Shown here in pieces: positions 28,106 through 36,749 of a stretch of DNA of 64,000 nt. Origin of the DNA: CAWCKS01 sp963796195. GTDB lineage: Bacteria > Pseudomonadota > Alphaproteobacteria > Rhizobiales > Xanthobacteraceae. Position 1 is the stretch's first letter; every line of letters begins with the position of its first letter. The notes under the pieces were generated by a model that was given only the letters and a program-made list of their open reading frames with translations, had not been told where the DNA came from and did not search any database. Made by a program: the position numbers and the translations under genes. The DNA is taken from positions 1-64,000 of the forward strand of contig CAWCKS010000009.1 of the NCBI GenBank assembly GCA_963796195.1, written 5' to 3'.

Positions 28106-28357
28106 ATGAGCCTCCGATTGATTCGATGGATCTATTATGTGGCATTGAGCATGGTCATGCGGTTGATAGTTCGGCAGCTATCCACAACACGATGTCCCCG
28201 CCACCGACGAGGTGTTCGACTAAGCGCCATTTTTCTACAGCGTGAAGTGACGCAAGTGGCACGCTTGAGCGACCCGCGTGTACGGTGTGACAAACGGCGG
28301 TCGACGACTCGTCTTCGGCCGCTTCGACCCAACGTTGATAAAAATGCGAACGTGCCG

Positions 28358-28607
28358 CTAGCAGCTGTCGTGCTGTCCAATCAACGCTTGAACTTGCTTT
28401 CGTTCTTCAAGCGCGTCCTTTGTAAAAAGTCCACGCTTGACTGCATTCCGATTATTTGGCGGCGCGGGAACCCGGAGCGCCCCATGCATTCGGCAGCGTT
28501 TTGCCACGACACCGCCGGCGACCGACGGAGCAGCCGGAACGGGTCTTGGGCCCACAATGCGGACTCGCCAGCATCGGACCCGTGTTGCGGGGGTGATTGG
28601 CGCTCAT
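28358..28607 (-). pseudogene. Small HGG-type rhizobial protein, frameshifted
   Basis: The start at 28,607 reads MSANHPRNTGPMLASPHCGP, and the second part reads AKRCRMHGALRVPAP with NNRNAVKRGLFTKDALEERK in another frame. Together they match a common type of short protein (C-G-KTRSG, then CRMHGG, then RN-NA-KHG-(F/Y)T) seen in many copies in Bradyrhizobium genomes. At least one slip lies in 28,500-28,560. Function unknown. Confidence 0.5.
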
Positions 28608-28839
28608 GAATCCGACTGAGGTTTTACTGGAATTGCCTCCTGTTCCCGTTCGCGGACGTGGAGTTCGAGGTGAAGGTCGCGGCAGAGCAGGACTGTGAAG
28701 CCGGGCAGAAATAGCCTGTCCGTCGGTTCGACGAAGTATGCAGTAAGGGTGCTGGAATTTGCCTGCGAAAATCTCAAAAGGAAAAGCCGACGAGATGACC
28801 GGACGCGAAGGACTTGACCTTTATCCCTGGAATAGTCAT

Positions 28840-28857
28840 TGTAACACATGTCTTACA
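28840..28857. promoter_or_regulatory. Probable antitoxin operator
   Basis: TGTAA and TTACA form an inverted repeat with an 8-base spacer, ending 17 bases before the antitoxin start. The position suits autoregulation. Confidence 0.45.
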
Positions 28858-28874
28858 TTCGAAAGCATGGCAAG

Positions 28875-29123
28875 ATGAAAAGCGTAAGTGCACGTGAGGC
28901 CAACCACGGATTCTCCGAATTGCTGTCTCAGGTCGAGCAAGGAAAGGAAATTCTGATCACTCGTCACGGCAAGCCGGTAGCAATAATGTCTCCTTATCGA
29001 GCGCCTTCCATGACCAAGGAACGAAAGCGCTTAATCGATCGAGCCGTTGCTTTGATGGAAATCGGCTTGCCATGGGGCAGCGATTTCAAAATCCCGCCTC
29101 GGGAAGAAATGCATGACCGATGA
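28875..29123 (+). CDS. Phd/YefM-type antitoxin
   Basis: An 82-residue protein starting MKSVSAREANHGFSELLSQV with GKEILITRHGKPVAIMSPYR, the typical Phd/YefM DNA-binding fold. The C-terminal tail (FKIPPREEMHDR) should block the toxin. Its stop overlaps the toxin start in an ATGA. Repression of the shared promoter is expected. A longer start at 28,848 is possible but less like the family. Confidence 0.8.
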   Translation: MKSVSAREANHGFSELLSQVEQGKEILITRHGKPVAIMSPYRAPSMTKERKRLIDRAVALMEIGLPWGSDFKIPPREEMHDR

Positions 29124-29581
29124 CCGTAAGTTTCGATACCAATGTCTTGGTCTATGCGACCTCATCTAAGTCCGAACAAAAGAGCAGCCGTGCGCGCGAT
29201 GTGATCGCGCGGGGCATGCGCAACGGATCAAGCATCTTATTACTGCAAACTCTGACGGAATTTAGCAGTGTCGCTACACGCAAGGCTGGAATATCCGTCG
29301 ATCGTGTGCTGGCTATGATTCGAATTTGGCAATCGGTCATGGCCGTGGAAAGCGCGCAGGCCAACGATCTTTTCGATGCGCTCCATGCAGTAAAGAGCAG
29401 AAAGCTATCATTTTGGGATGCGATGATCTGGGCGACGGCTCGGCGCGTCGGCCTCCGCCACGTACTGACGGAAGATTTTCAGGACCAATGCGAACTTGAG
29501 GGTGTTCTGTTCGTCAATCCGTTCAAGCCGTCAAACGATCGCTTAATCGATGAGATATTGCCGGTGGTTCGAGATGCGTGA
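29120..29581 (+). CDS. vapC: VapC-type PIN-domain toxin
   Basis: An intact 153-residue PIN ribonuclease. The acidic active site is visible: VSFDTNVLVYA (first Asp), TLTEFSSVATRK (Glu), LSFWDAMIWATA (Asp) and VLTEDFQD (Asp). It should cleave RNA when not bound by the antitoxin encoded just before it. This is the only toxin-antitoxin pair in the window with both frames intact. Confidence 0.85.
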   Translation: MTVSFDTNVLVYATSSKSEQKSSRARDVIARGMRNGSSILLLQTLTEFSSVATRKAGISVDRVLAMIRIWQSVMAVESAQANDLFDALHAVKSRKLSFWDAMIWATARRVGLRHVLTEDFQDQCELEGVLFVNPFKPSNDRLIDEILPVVRDA

Positions 29582-29939
29582 TCTCCCCCGTCTTGTGGCG
29601 GTGGTGGAAACTAAGAAGTCGCGTGGGAGGCGGCGCCGCGCGATCTCTTTCAGCAGTCGTGACAGCGTACACGAGGTCCGCAACGGTAGGCGCTCACTCA
29701 GCCTGAAATGATTTGGCTGTTCGATTTCGAAAACTGGCTCGGCTTGATTTTGCTGAATGACGTCGACGTCGCCTCGTTGTCTAGGGCATCGGTGCGATGG
29801 CGGTGCGAACTAATCGACCTGGCCTATCATTGACAAGCTTTCACTCCACATTTCGCGCGCTCGTTCCAGGGAGGCCCATGAGGTGAAGCTAACTGCCTGG
29901 CCGATGCCCTGTTGCCCAAGCGGTGCAGGGCTCGCCGTG
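29582..29939. other. Intergenic stretch without a supported gene
   Basis: About 360 bases. No recognisable coding or RNA feature. Confidence 0.4.
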
Positions 29940-30382
29940 CTAGAAGCAGCCTCGGAAGGACGTGGCGCGCAGACGATCAAGCGTAAACAGCACCTGTCCG
30001 ACCTGGCGCCACAGTGATGCTTCATATCGGACAAGTCGATCAAACATGTGACTATCGAGATTCGATAGGCTGAGAAAACTGCGCGCAAGGTCGACCATCG
30101 AAGAGCCGGACGGCCAAGGCTCGGTTTCGTGAGCTTGTTGCAAGGTCTTGACCTGGAAAGAGCTTATTGTAACCGCCTCACTTCCGAGTGTTCGATCATC
30201 CTGACTGGTGTGACACTCGTTGTACTCCGCGCGATCCGCTTTGCGCTGTTTGGCGATCATTGCCGCCTGAACTTGGAGCAGGCCTGTCTCAATGGTGGTG
30301 GCGCGGCGCAGGCGCCAGAGCAAATTCGATAGTCTCAAGACTAATTCGCGTTCGACCGCAGTCCGGGCTTCGAAATCAGCCG
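29940..30382 (-). pseudogene. C-terminal part of a conserved hypothetical protein
   Basis: About 140 residues in one frame: ARTAVERELVLRLSNLLWRL, RRATTIETGLLQVQAAMIAK, WPSGSSMVDLARSFLSLSNL and RYEASLWRQVGQVLFTLDRL. These match the second half of a rhizobial protein family that sits in accessory regions. The first half is missing, cut off where the group II intron begins. Confidence 0.5.
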
Positions 30383-31484
30383 TGGCGGGCCTGCGTGAGG
30401 ACCTCGTCGCGAAGACGTATCGGCCGGTGCCGGTGCGGCGGGTGATGATCCCCAAGCCGGGTGGCGGACAACGCCCGCTCGGCATTCCGACGATTTGGGA
30501 TCGGGTGATTCAGACTGCCGCCAAGCTCGTGCTTGAACCAATCTTCGAGGCGGACTTCGAGGACAGTGCCTATGGCATCGTCCCCGACGCGGGGCGGGCG
30601 ACGCGATCAAGGAAGTGCACCGGCTGCTCTGCCGGGGCTATACCGATGTCGTGGACGCCGATCTGTCGAAATACTTTGACACGATCCCGCATGTGGAGCT
30701 GCTGCGTTGTGTGGCGCGCCGCATCATCGACGGCGAAGTGCTGCGGCTCATCAAGCTGTGGCTGAAGACGCCGATTGAAGAACGGGATGCTGATGGAAAA
30801 CGGCGCCTGACTGGAGGCAAACGGAGCAGGTGCGGCACGCCGCACGGCGGTGTCGTCAGTCCTCTGCTAGCCAACCTGTACATGAACCGGTTCCTGAAGC
30901 ATTGGCGGTTCACCGGATGTGGTGAAGCGTTCCGGGCGCAAATCATCGCGTACGCCGATGACTTCGTCATCCTCGGCCGCGGTCATGCGGTGGAGGCAAT
31001 GATGTGGACGAAGGCGGTGATGACAAAGCTGGGGCTCAGCCTGAACGAGGCTAAAACTTCGATCAGGGATGCCCGGAAGGAACGCTTCGAGTTCCTTGGT
31101 TACTCGTTCGGGCCGCATTACTGGTGGAAGAATGGCCAGCGGTATCTGGGCGCAAGCCCATCCAAGAAGAGTGTGCAGCGGATCAAGGCGAAGATCAGCG
31201 AGCTGCTGGTATCCGGCAACAAAGGCACATGGCCTGATGTACGTGACCAACTGAACAGGCTGCTGAGCGGCTGGTCAGCATACTTCAGCTATGGAACGCG
31301 TGTGCCGGTCTACCGGGCTGTTGACGCCCACGTCTATGACCGCGTGCGAAACTTCCTCTGCAGGCGACACAATGTGAGCAGGCGCGGCACCTCACGGTTC
31401 TCCTTTGGCGATGTGTTTGGAGAACTTGCGGTCTCGCATCTTATGCGCGCGCACAATGGACGCCCACCGTGGGTCGTACGGTGA
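30383..31484 (+). pseudogene. ltrA: Group II intron reverse transcriptase/maturase, truncated and frameshifted
   Basis: The frame starts at AGLREDLVAKTYRPVPVRRV (RT1-like) without its N-terminus. RT motifs include PLGIPTIWDRVIQTAAKLVL, VVDADLSKYFDTIPH, the GTPHGGVVSPLLANLYMN block and IIAYADDFVILGRG with the active-site YADD. The maturase domain X follows (WSAYFSYGTRVPVYRAVDAH). One slip lies at about 30,595. No endonuclease domain is present. The stop is at 31,484. Confidence 0.78.
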
Positions 31485-31495
31485 AGCTGGTCGGA

Positions 31496-31528
31496 AAGCC
31501 GGATGCTGGAAATCAGCACGTCCGGTTT
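31496..31528 (+). ncRNA. Group II intron domain V
   Basis: AAGCCGGA pairs with TCCGGTTT, followed by the CG bulge, and TGCTG pairs with CAGCA around a GAAA-type loop. The catalytic AGC triad sits at 31,497-31,499. The size of 33 nt and the place just after the maturase stop are typical. Confidence 0.75.
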
Positions 31529-31570
31529 GATGAGCGGGGACGGGAAACGGAGCGAGCTCTTTAGAGCACA

Positions 31571-31848
31571 GCCACCGCGCCCGTCCTCGACTTTGCTGTT
31601 TGGTTGTTTGGGTAACTTCGTGACTTCCGCCCAACGGGTGCGTGGTCAGCCATAGTTCGCGGGCAACATTGATTGGCTCAATGCCGAGTTTCGACCACCA
31701 CTCGACTTCCTTGCCGGCACGATGTAGTTCGCGATGATGGACGCGACATAAGGGCACCGTGAATTCATCGCTGGCCTTCAGCCCCAGTCCGCGCGGCTGC
31801 GCGAACCGAAGGTGATGTGGATCGCTGGGCTGTCGGCCGCAAGCGAAA
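31571..31848 (-). pseudogene. ERF/HNH-type protein, C-terminal part
   Basis: The frame reads CGRQPSDPHHLRFAQPRGLG, LKASDEFTVPLCRVHHREL and HRAGKEVEWWSKLGIEP up to ELWLTTHPL. It is the zinc-binding, HNH-like end of an ERF-type protein whose first part lies at 33,114-33,810. The IS5-type element separates them. The 3' end runs into the group II intron without a clear natural stop. Confidence 0.65.
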
Positions 31849-33113
31849 GGGCACCTCGAACAATGACGTTTTCGGCGCGCGGCTGGACCGCCGTTTTCGG
31901 CCGACGAGTGTTTCCAACGCCTGATGTGTTGCCGACGCGCGCGGTTTTGTTGGCCCTGATGTCCCGCTGACGCGCTCAGAATTGTGCGCGCTCATGCGGC
32001 GGCCATCCGCTCCAGGATCACGAGCCGACGCATATTGTAGACGAGGTTCTGCAAACCGATCTTGGCTCTCGCGCGTACCGCACCGATGGTGCGAATGATC
32101 CGCCCGCCCGGCGCATTCTCCTGGGCACCGAATACATGTTCGATCCGAGCGCGGACCTTACTCTTCTTGCGGTTGGCTTCGAGCTGTGCGTCCGATAGCG
32201 GATGGTTTCGCGATGCGCGGCTATGGATGCGGCTTCTAAAGCCGCGCTTGTCGAGTTTCACCTCGGTCTCAGCCGAGCGATAGGCGCTGTCGGCGTACAC
32301 GTCCCGCGATGTATTGGCAGTGTTCAAAAGGCCATCCAACTTCTGACTGTCGTGCACTGAAGCGTCGGTCGCATCATAGTCGCGGATCAGCTTGTGCCGG
32401 GCGTCGGCATTGACGTGGTTCTTATAGCCAAAGAAGCTTTTGCCGTGCTTCTTGGTCCAGCGAGCGTCCTTGTCCTTCTGCCGATTTTTCGAGGGTTTCC
32501 GCGCCCAATCCTGGGGCGTTTGGCCGGCCTTGACCGCGTCGTTCTCCTCGCGCGTGTTGCGCTGCTTGGGCACCGCCACGATCGTCGCGTCGACCATCTG
32601 CCCGCCGCGCGCAATATAGCCCTTGGCCTCCAGATACTGGCCGAAGCGTTCGAACAACGTCTCAATCAGCCCGGCTTTCGCAAGCTTCTCTCGGAACAGC
32701 CACAGCGTCGTGCCGTCGGGAATCCGGTCTTCTATGCCAAGCTTGAGGAAGCGCGTAAATGACAGACGGTCGCCCACCTGATACTCGGCCTGATCATCGG
32801 AGAGATTGTACAGCGACTGCAGGATGAGCATGCGGAACATCACCATCGCGTCGATCGGCTTGCGACCAGCTTTGCTCTTCTTTGTATCCTCGGGCGTTAG
32901 CACCACGGCCTCGATGGTCTCGCGAAAGCTCTCCCACGGCACAAGCGAATCGATCGCCTCAAGCGGGTCGCCCTTCGCTGACAGCGCCGCCAGCCGATTG
33001 TTCGCATCAAAGAAACACAACTGACCCACCGAAACCCTCCACCGCCAAATCTCGTGCGCTCCTTGAATTTGATTTGACGGCCGATGGCCAGATCATCATT
33101 ATTCGAGCTGCCC
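31849..33113 (-). mobile_element. IS5-type insertion sequence, copy 2
   Basis: The ends GGGCACCTCGAACAATGACG (31,849) and, read inward from 33,113, GGGCAGCTCGAATAATGATG are inverted repeats with three mismatches. One intact transposase lies inside. No clean target duplication is visible: GAAA on the left, ACAA on the right. Confidence 0.8.
31992..33029 (-). CDS. IS5-family transposase
   Basis: An intact 345-residue DDE transposase. The N-terminal helical part (DAMVMFRMLILQSLYNLSDD) precedes the catalytic core with MVDATIVAVPKQ, VYADSAYRS and RARIEHVFGAQENAPGGR. The copy at 25,795 is a broken relative. This copy could supply transposase for both. Confidence 0.85.
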   Translation of the reverse strand: MGQLCFFDANNRLAALSAKGDPLEAIDSLVPWESFRETIEAVVLTPEDTKKSKAGRKPIDAMVMFRMLILQSLYNLSDDQAEYQVGDRLSFTRFLKLGIEDRIPDGTTLWLFREKLAKAGLIETLFERFGQYLEAKGYIARGGQMVDATIVAVPKQRNTREENDAVKAGQTPQDWARKPSKNRQKDKDARWTKKHGKSFFGYKNHVNADARHKLIRDYDATDASVHDSQKLDGLLNTANTSRDVYADSAYRSAETEVKLDKRGFRSRIHSRASRNHPLSDAQLEANRKKSKVRARIEHVFGAQENAPGGRIIRTIGAVRARAKIGLQNLVYNMRRLVILERMAAA

Positions 33114-33810
33114 ACAAGGCTGTTTGGCGACGAAGCGCAGATGTGCTTTGTCGCGAATTCGCCGTGCTTTGGGAAACTCCAGGTCGCTCTTGTCGGTTCT
33201 TTGCGCAACTTCCTCCGCGGTTTCTGCAGTGCTCGTACCAAGTTGTCGCTCGGCCAGTTTTGCCATAAACGCCGCGTCGACATGTTGTGCATCGCTCTGA
33301 GTGAGCGTGCTTTTCTCTGGCAGCCAAGTGATATGCCCACTGGTCGAGTTCGTCGCATGAACTTAGACCGGAGACTTCAGTCAGCATACGATCGCGGGCC
33401 GCGGCCGAGGCTTCGGGCGACCGGATTTGCTTGGTCGACGTCCATGCTCCCGGCTTAGCGCGGCCGTTGCGATGTCCGGTCGGCTGACCTCCGTTTGCAT
33501 TGCGGGCGACCTGGGTGTCCGGCGCGACCATGCCGGCCACTGAATTCCCGGTCAGCAAATCCGGAGCGTCGAGATCGTCTTCGCCGGCGATTCCAACCAG
33601 TGTGAATAGGCCGTATCGCCGGGCGTAGGTGAGGGCCGCCCCCATCCGATGCGGCGCTGCCGTATCGCGTACCGGACAGACCAGCCAGTCCGACGATATC
33701 CACTCCCCCGATGAATGGACGAGCGTGGTAGTCAGTGTGATCAGGTCGCTATCGCGGTCCAGGCGCGTTGCCTGGACAGTGCAGCCGGATAAGGGCGCGA
33801 CCGTCTCCAC
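33114..33810 (-). pseudogene. ERF-type single-strand annealing protein, N-terminal part
   Basis: The frame VQATRLDRDSDLITLTTTLV, EWISSDWLVCPVRDTAAP and MGAALTYARRYGLFTLVGIA with EDDLDAP is characteristic of ERF single-strand annealing proteins, used by phages and mobile elements for recombination. After LDQWAYHLAARE one slip leads to a helical linker, then AHLRFVAKQPC up to the IS end. The first 60 or so residues of the family are missing upstream of 33,810. Confidence 0.65.
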
Positions 33811-33872
33811 CTGTCCGCGAGTTGAGCCGGACCTCTAGTCGCTGTAGCGGTAGAGATCGGCTAGAGCACCGA

Positions 33873-34080
33873 TCAGTGCAAGCGTGCCGTTGGCGTGCGC
33901 CGCCGTTCAACCTTCTTGTAGATCCAGCGCTTCCGGTCGCGCCGTCGCCAGACAAGGCCGATAGAGCAGTTTTCCCGTGATCGAGCGGCGCGGGATTATG
34001 ATCCTGTGCAGATGCCAGGTCTCGCCGCGCGTGCGCGGAGATGAGTACCGATACCTGATCTCGTTCAGCCCGATCGCCAT
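33873..34080 (-). pseudogene. Small basic protein, frameshifted copy
   Basis: Nearly the same as the protein at 12,301 (MAIGLNEIRYRYSSPRTRGE up to ITGKLLY). One extra base at about 33,965 then shifts the end (LVWRRRDRKRWIYKKVERRR is one frame over). Confidence 0.45.
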
Positions 34081-34250
34081 CTCACTGCCCCATGTTGAGG
34101 CGGGGCTGCTTTGAAAATCAGCAGCCCCTGATCGGGCATCGAAAATCGTGGCCGCTCGATTGGGATGTCCGGCCAGCCTTGTCCGACTGCAGACTCGATA
34201 TCGCCTCACCCCATGAGCGGGAAGTTGAGTTTGCATTTAACCTAACTGCT
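33873..34250. repeat. Duplicated cassette, copy 2
   Basis: Counterpart of 12,301-12,662, same orientation. The coding part is almost identical and the upstream part is more divergent. Confidence 0.6.
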
Positions 34251-34439
34251 CAACCTTACTTACCGAACGTCCTTGCAGCGGGCTTGTGAACAGGTTCACA
34301 TTTCTGTCGGGATGAGCATGGTTGACTTGGGAACGTTAGGCCGTTGAACGGAAGGAATGTGCGGCGTCGCGACGCTCCGGTTGAGGGACGAAACGCGCGC
34401 TGCCTTGAATGAGTTTTGGCAACATCGCGAGCTAAGCGC

Positions 34440-34616
34440 ATGTCGGTTGCAGGGACAAATGCCGAGGCTTCGGCTAAAGACTTGTCTGCGGCACATATGA
34501 AGCGGAGCAGCAGAGGAAATCTGCGCGCAGTAGCGTTTTTGGTTTTCGCGGGATTGGCGACGCTGGCCTGGATCGCGGTGTTGACGTGGGTCGCGCTTGT
34601 ACTGCTGGGGTTCTAG
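34440..34616 (+). CDS. Small single-span membrane protein
   Basis: A 58-residue frame, MSVAGTNAEASAKDLSAAHM then KRSSRGNLR and a hydrophobic C-terminal helix (AVAFLVFAGLATLAWIAVLT). An upstream start at 34,416 is possible. It may be a tail-anchored protein. Function unknown. Confidence 0.4.
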   Translation: MSVAGTNAEASAKDLSAAHMKRSSRGNLRAVAFLVFAGLATLAWIAVLTWVALVLLGF

Positions 34617-34993
34617 AGCCCGTCCTGATCCCCGCGCTTTTTTCGGCAATTTTCGATCAGCATCAGCGTTCATCTTGCATCGAGCAACGCCTCGCAGGTT
34701 AGGGTTAAACTTGCGAACTGCTTGTCGCCGGCTCAATCGTTGCTATCAATACACCGTCGCGCCAAAGCCGATCGGCAGGACCCCAACGTGCCGTGCGGTT
34801 GTTCGAGTACGCGACCGGGCCGCCGACTTGGTTCGAGAGTTGGCGGCCCTGCCTGCTCGAGAGGCCAAACGCTAGGCGGTGGCGCTTGAAATTCCGGCTT
34901 GTGGCGGTTGTTGTCGTGTGTCTTGCTCCATTGGTCGGGGCGTGCGTTCTGGATTGCCCTGACGCTGGTCGGATTTGAGTGTGGGTTTGCCGC
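34617..34993. other. Mostly non-coding, with one frameshifted membrane fragment
   Basis: About 375 bases. Near 34,880-35,015, one extra base in a GGGG run would join FRLVAVVVVCLAPLVG with RAFWIALTLVGFECGFAA into a small membrane protein. Nothing else is supported. Confidence 0.35.
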
Positions 34994-35185
34994 ATGTTTC
35001 ACGAGACGCGTTCATCCTTCAGCATGGTCTGTGAGAATTGCGATCACGTCGGCGTGCAGATCGACCTGGCCGAGAACGCGCCGTCGTCGACGCAGGTACT
35101 GTGTGCGAAGTGCAAGTATCCTCGAGGCACGCTCGGCGACCTGCGCACGCTGTCGGAAATGGACCGCGAAGCGATCGAAGAATAG
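34994..35185 (+). CDS. Small zinc-ribbon-like protein
   Basis: A 63-residue protein starting MFHETRSSFSMVCENCDHVG with a second pair CAKCKYP. The two CxxC pairs suggest a zinc ribbon. It precedes the phosphatase gene by 60 bases. Function unknown. Confidence 0.5.
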   Translation: MFHETRSSFSMVCENCDHVGVQIDLAENAPSSTQVLCAKCKYPRGTLGDLRTLSEMDREAIEE

Positions 35186-35248
35186 CGTGAGCAGCCCGCC
35201 GATGGCATCGGCCTTGCCCCGCGTTTGCCCGGTATAATCGCTCGGACC

Positions 35249-35815
35249 ATGCCCAACGCGCTCGTGGTCTCTCACCCAGAGGTTTTGGTTGATCCCAAAC
35301 TGCCGGTCCCAAATTGGCATTTGTCGCCGGTGGGAATTGAGCGCATGACCAAATTCGCGTCATCGCCAACCGTGGATGGCGTGGCGGCGATCTTCACGAG
35401 TTCCGAGACCAAGGCGATCGAGGCGGCGCACATTCTGGGACGGGTGAGAGGTATTCCAGTCACGACAGTCGATGATCTTCAGGAGATCGACCGCAGCGCC
35501 ACCGGCTTTCTTCCGCCATCCGAGTTCGAACGCACAGCGGATGCCTTCTTCGCTGAGCCTGAGAGCTCGGTACGCGGCTGGGAGCGTGCGGTCGATGCGC
35601 AGGCGCGCATCGTGCGAGTATTCGAAACTCTCTTGAAAACATCGTCGGACGGCGATGTCGCCATCATCACCCACGGGGGCGTCGGCACGCTCTTGTTGTG
35701 CCGCTATCTGCGGATGCCGATTTCACGGAAATTCGACCAGCCGTCGCAAGGTCACTACTGGACGCTCGACATTGCGTCGCGCAACCCGCGGCACGGCTGG
35801 CGACCACTCGCTTGA
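35249..35815 (+). CDS. Histidine phosphatase family protein
   Basis: A protein of about 188 residues. The first catalytic His lies in ALVVSHPEV, where the usual RHG is altered to SHP; FTSSETKAIEAA corresponds to the second block; and IITHGGVGTLLL carries the second His. It is probably a phosphomonoesterase of the phosphoglycerate-mutase-like fold. The changed RHG motif makes activity uncertain. The ATG at 35,249 is preferred to one at 35,225. Confidence 0.7.
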   Translation: MPNALVVSHPEVLVDPKLPVPNWHLSPVGIERMTKFASSPTVDGVAAIFTSSETKAIEAAHILGRVRGIPVTTVDDLQEIDRSATGFLPPSEFERTADAFFAEPESSVRGWERAVDAQARIVRVFETLLKTSSDGDVAIITHGGVGTLLLCRYLRMPISRKFDQPSQGHYWTLDIASRNPRHGWRPLA

Positions 35816-35962
35816 GCGCATCTGTTCGCTCCAGGCATGGGGGAAATTCTCTCAAGGGCGCCACAAAGCCTGGGCCAGTCGTTTCGACGTATCAATAAGC
35901 GGCGCGCCGCCATTCCCCGCGCCCGGCTACTCGCCGCCTGCGGCTTGCGCTAAGTCCATCCC

Positions 35963-36601
35963 ATGGATTTCGCCTTTTCGCCCGCCACCCGCGCCCATAT
36001 CGCGGCCCAGACGACCGCCTTCGAGCGCCTTGGCCCCGCGCAAGGCCCTGTTGTTCCAGCCAAAAAGCTGGCCGCGGTGGCGATTGCGCTGACCGAGGCC
36101 GAAGCGCCGCGCTCCGACACCGCCTTCCTGCTGACCAAGCGGGTGCCGACCTTGCGCGCCCACTCCGGCCAGTGGGCATTGCCGGGCGGCCGCTGTGATG
36201 CCGGCGAGACCGCAATCGAAGCCGCGCTGCGGGAGCTCGAGGAGGAACTCGGGCTCCGTTGCGCCCGGTCCGACGTGCTGGGGCTGCTGGACGAGTATCC
36301 AACCCGTTCCGGGTATTTGATCACGCCGGTTGTCGTGTGGGCTGGCGCAGGTGCGCGCGTGACAGCCAACCCGGCGGAGGTCGCTTCAGTTCACCGCATT
36401 CCGCTCGCCGACATCGTGCAGGATCACGTGATCAGCTTCGAGCGCATTCCGGAGAGCGACCGCCCCATCGTGCGCATCCTGATCAATGGCGGTCACGTTA
36501 ATGCACCGACCGCGGCCTTGCTCTATCAATTCCGTGAGCTCCTGTGCGGCCGCACCACGCGCGTCGCCCACTACGAGCAGCCGGTATTCGCCTGGCGGTA
36601 A
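35963..36601 (+). CDS. Nudix hydrolase, CoA pyrophosphatase type
   Basis: An intact 212-residue protein with a full Nudix box, GRCDAGETAIEAALRELEEE followed by LGL, which binds the metal and cleaves diphosphate bonds. The segment HSGQWALPGG just before the box and the length are like the CoA pyrophosphatase group. A CoA or nucleotide substrate is inferred. It stands in its own transcription unit and ends at the hairpin 36,661. Confidence 0.8.
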   Translation: MDFAFSPATRAHIAAQTTAFERLGPAQGPVVPAKKLAAVAIALTEAEAPRSDTAFLLTKRVPTLRAHSGQWALPGGRCDAGETAIEAALRELEEELGLRCARSDVLGLLDEYPTRSGYLITPVVVWAGAGARVTANPAEVASVHRIPLADIVQDHVISFERIPESDRPIVRILINGGHVNAPTAALLYQFRELLCGRTTRVAHYEQPVFAWR

Positions 36602-36660
36602 CTTGCGGGCTGAACCGCTTGCCAGATACCGCGTCATCCCCGCGCCGCACAGACCAAGAA

Positions 36661-36690
36661 AACCGCCGGCCAATTTGGCCGGCGGTCCTT
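36661..36690. terminator. Bidirectional hairpin between convergent genes
   Basis: ACCGCCGGCCAATTTGGCCG with its complement forms an 11-bp stem around AAT, followed by CCTT. It lies between two convergent genes. Confidence 0.5.
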
Positions 36691-36749
36691 CGTCCCCAAC
36701 ACCCCCTTGGACGCCGGCGCGCTTGCGCACGGCGCCCCGCACAAACCGA

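Larger units (their letters stand above)
30383..31570 (+). mobile_element. Group II intron, 5'-truncated
   Basis: The element begins inside the reverse transcriptase, lacks the 5' intron RNA domains I-IV start and the N-terminus of the protein, and ends after a clear domain V at 31,496. The 3' boundary, about 31,570, is approximate because domain VI cannot be fixed by eye. Loss of the 5' end is a known result of incomplete retrotransposition. Confidence 0.68.

Noticed and set aside
28604..28849. Minus-strand frame of 81 codons before the antitoxin
   Set aside because: No family resemblance, and it would overlap the toxin-antitoxin promoter.
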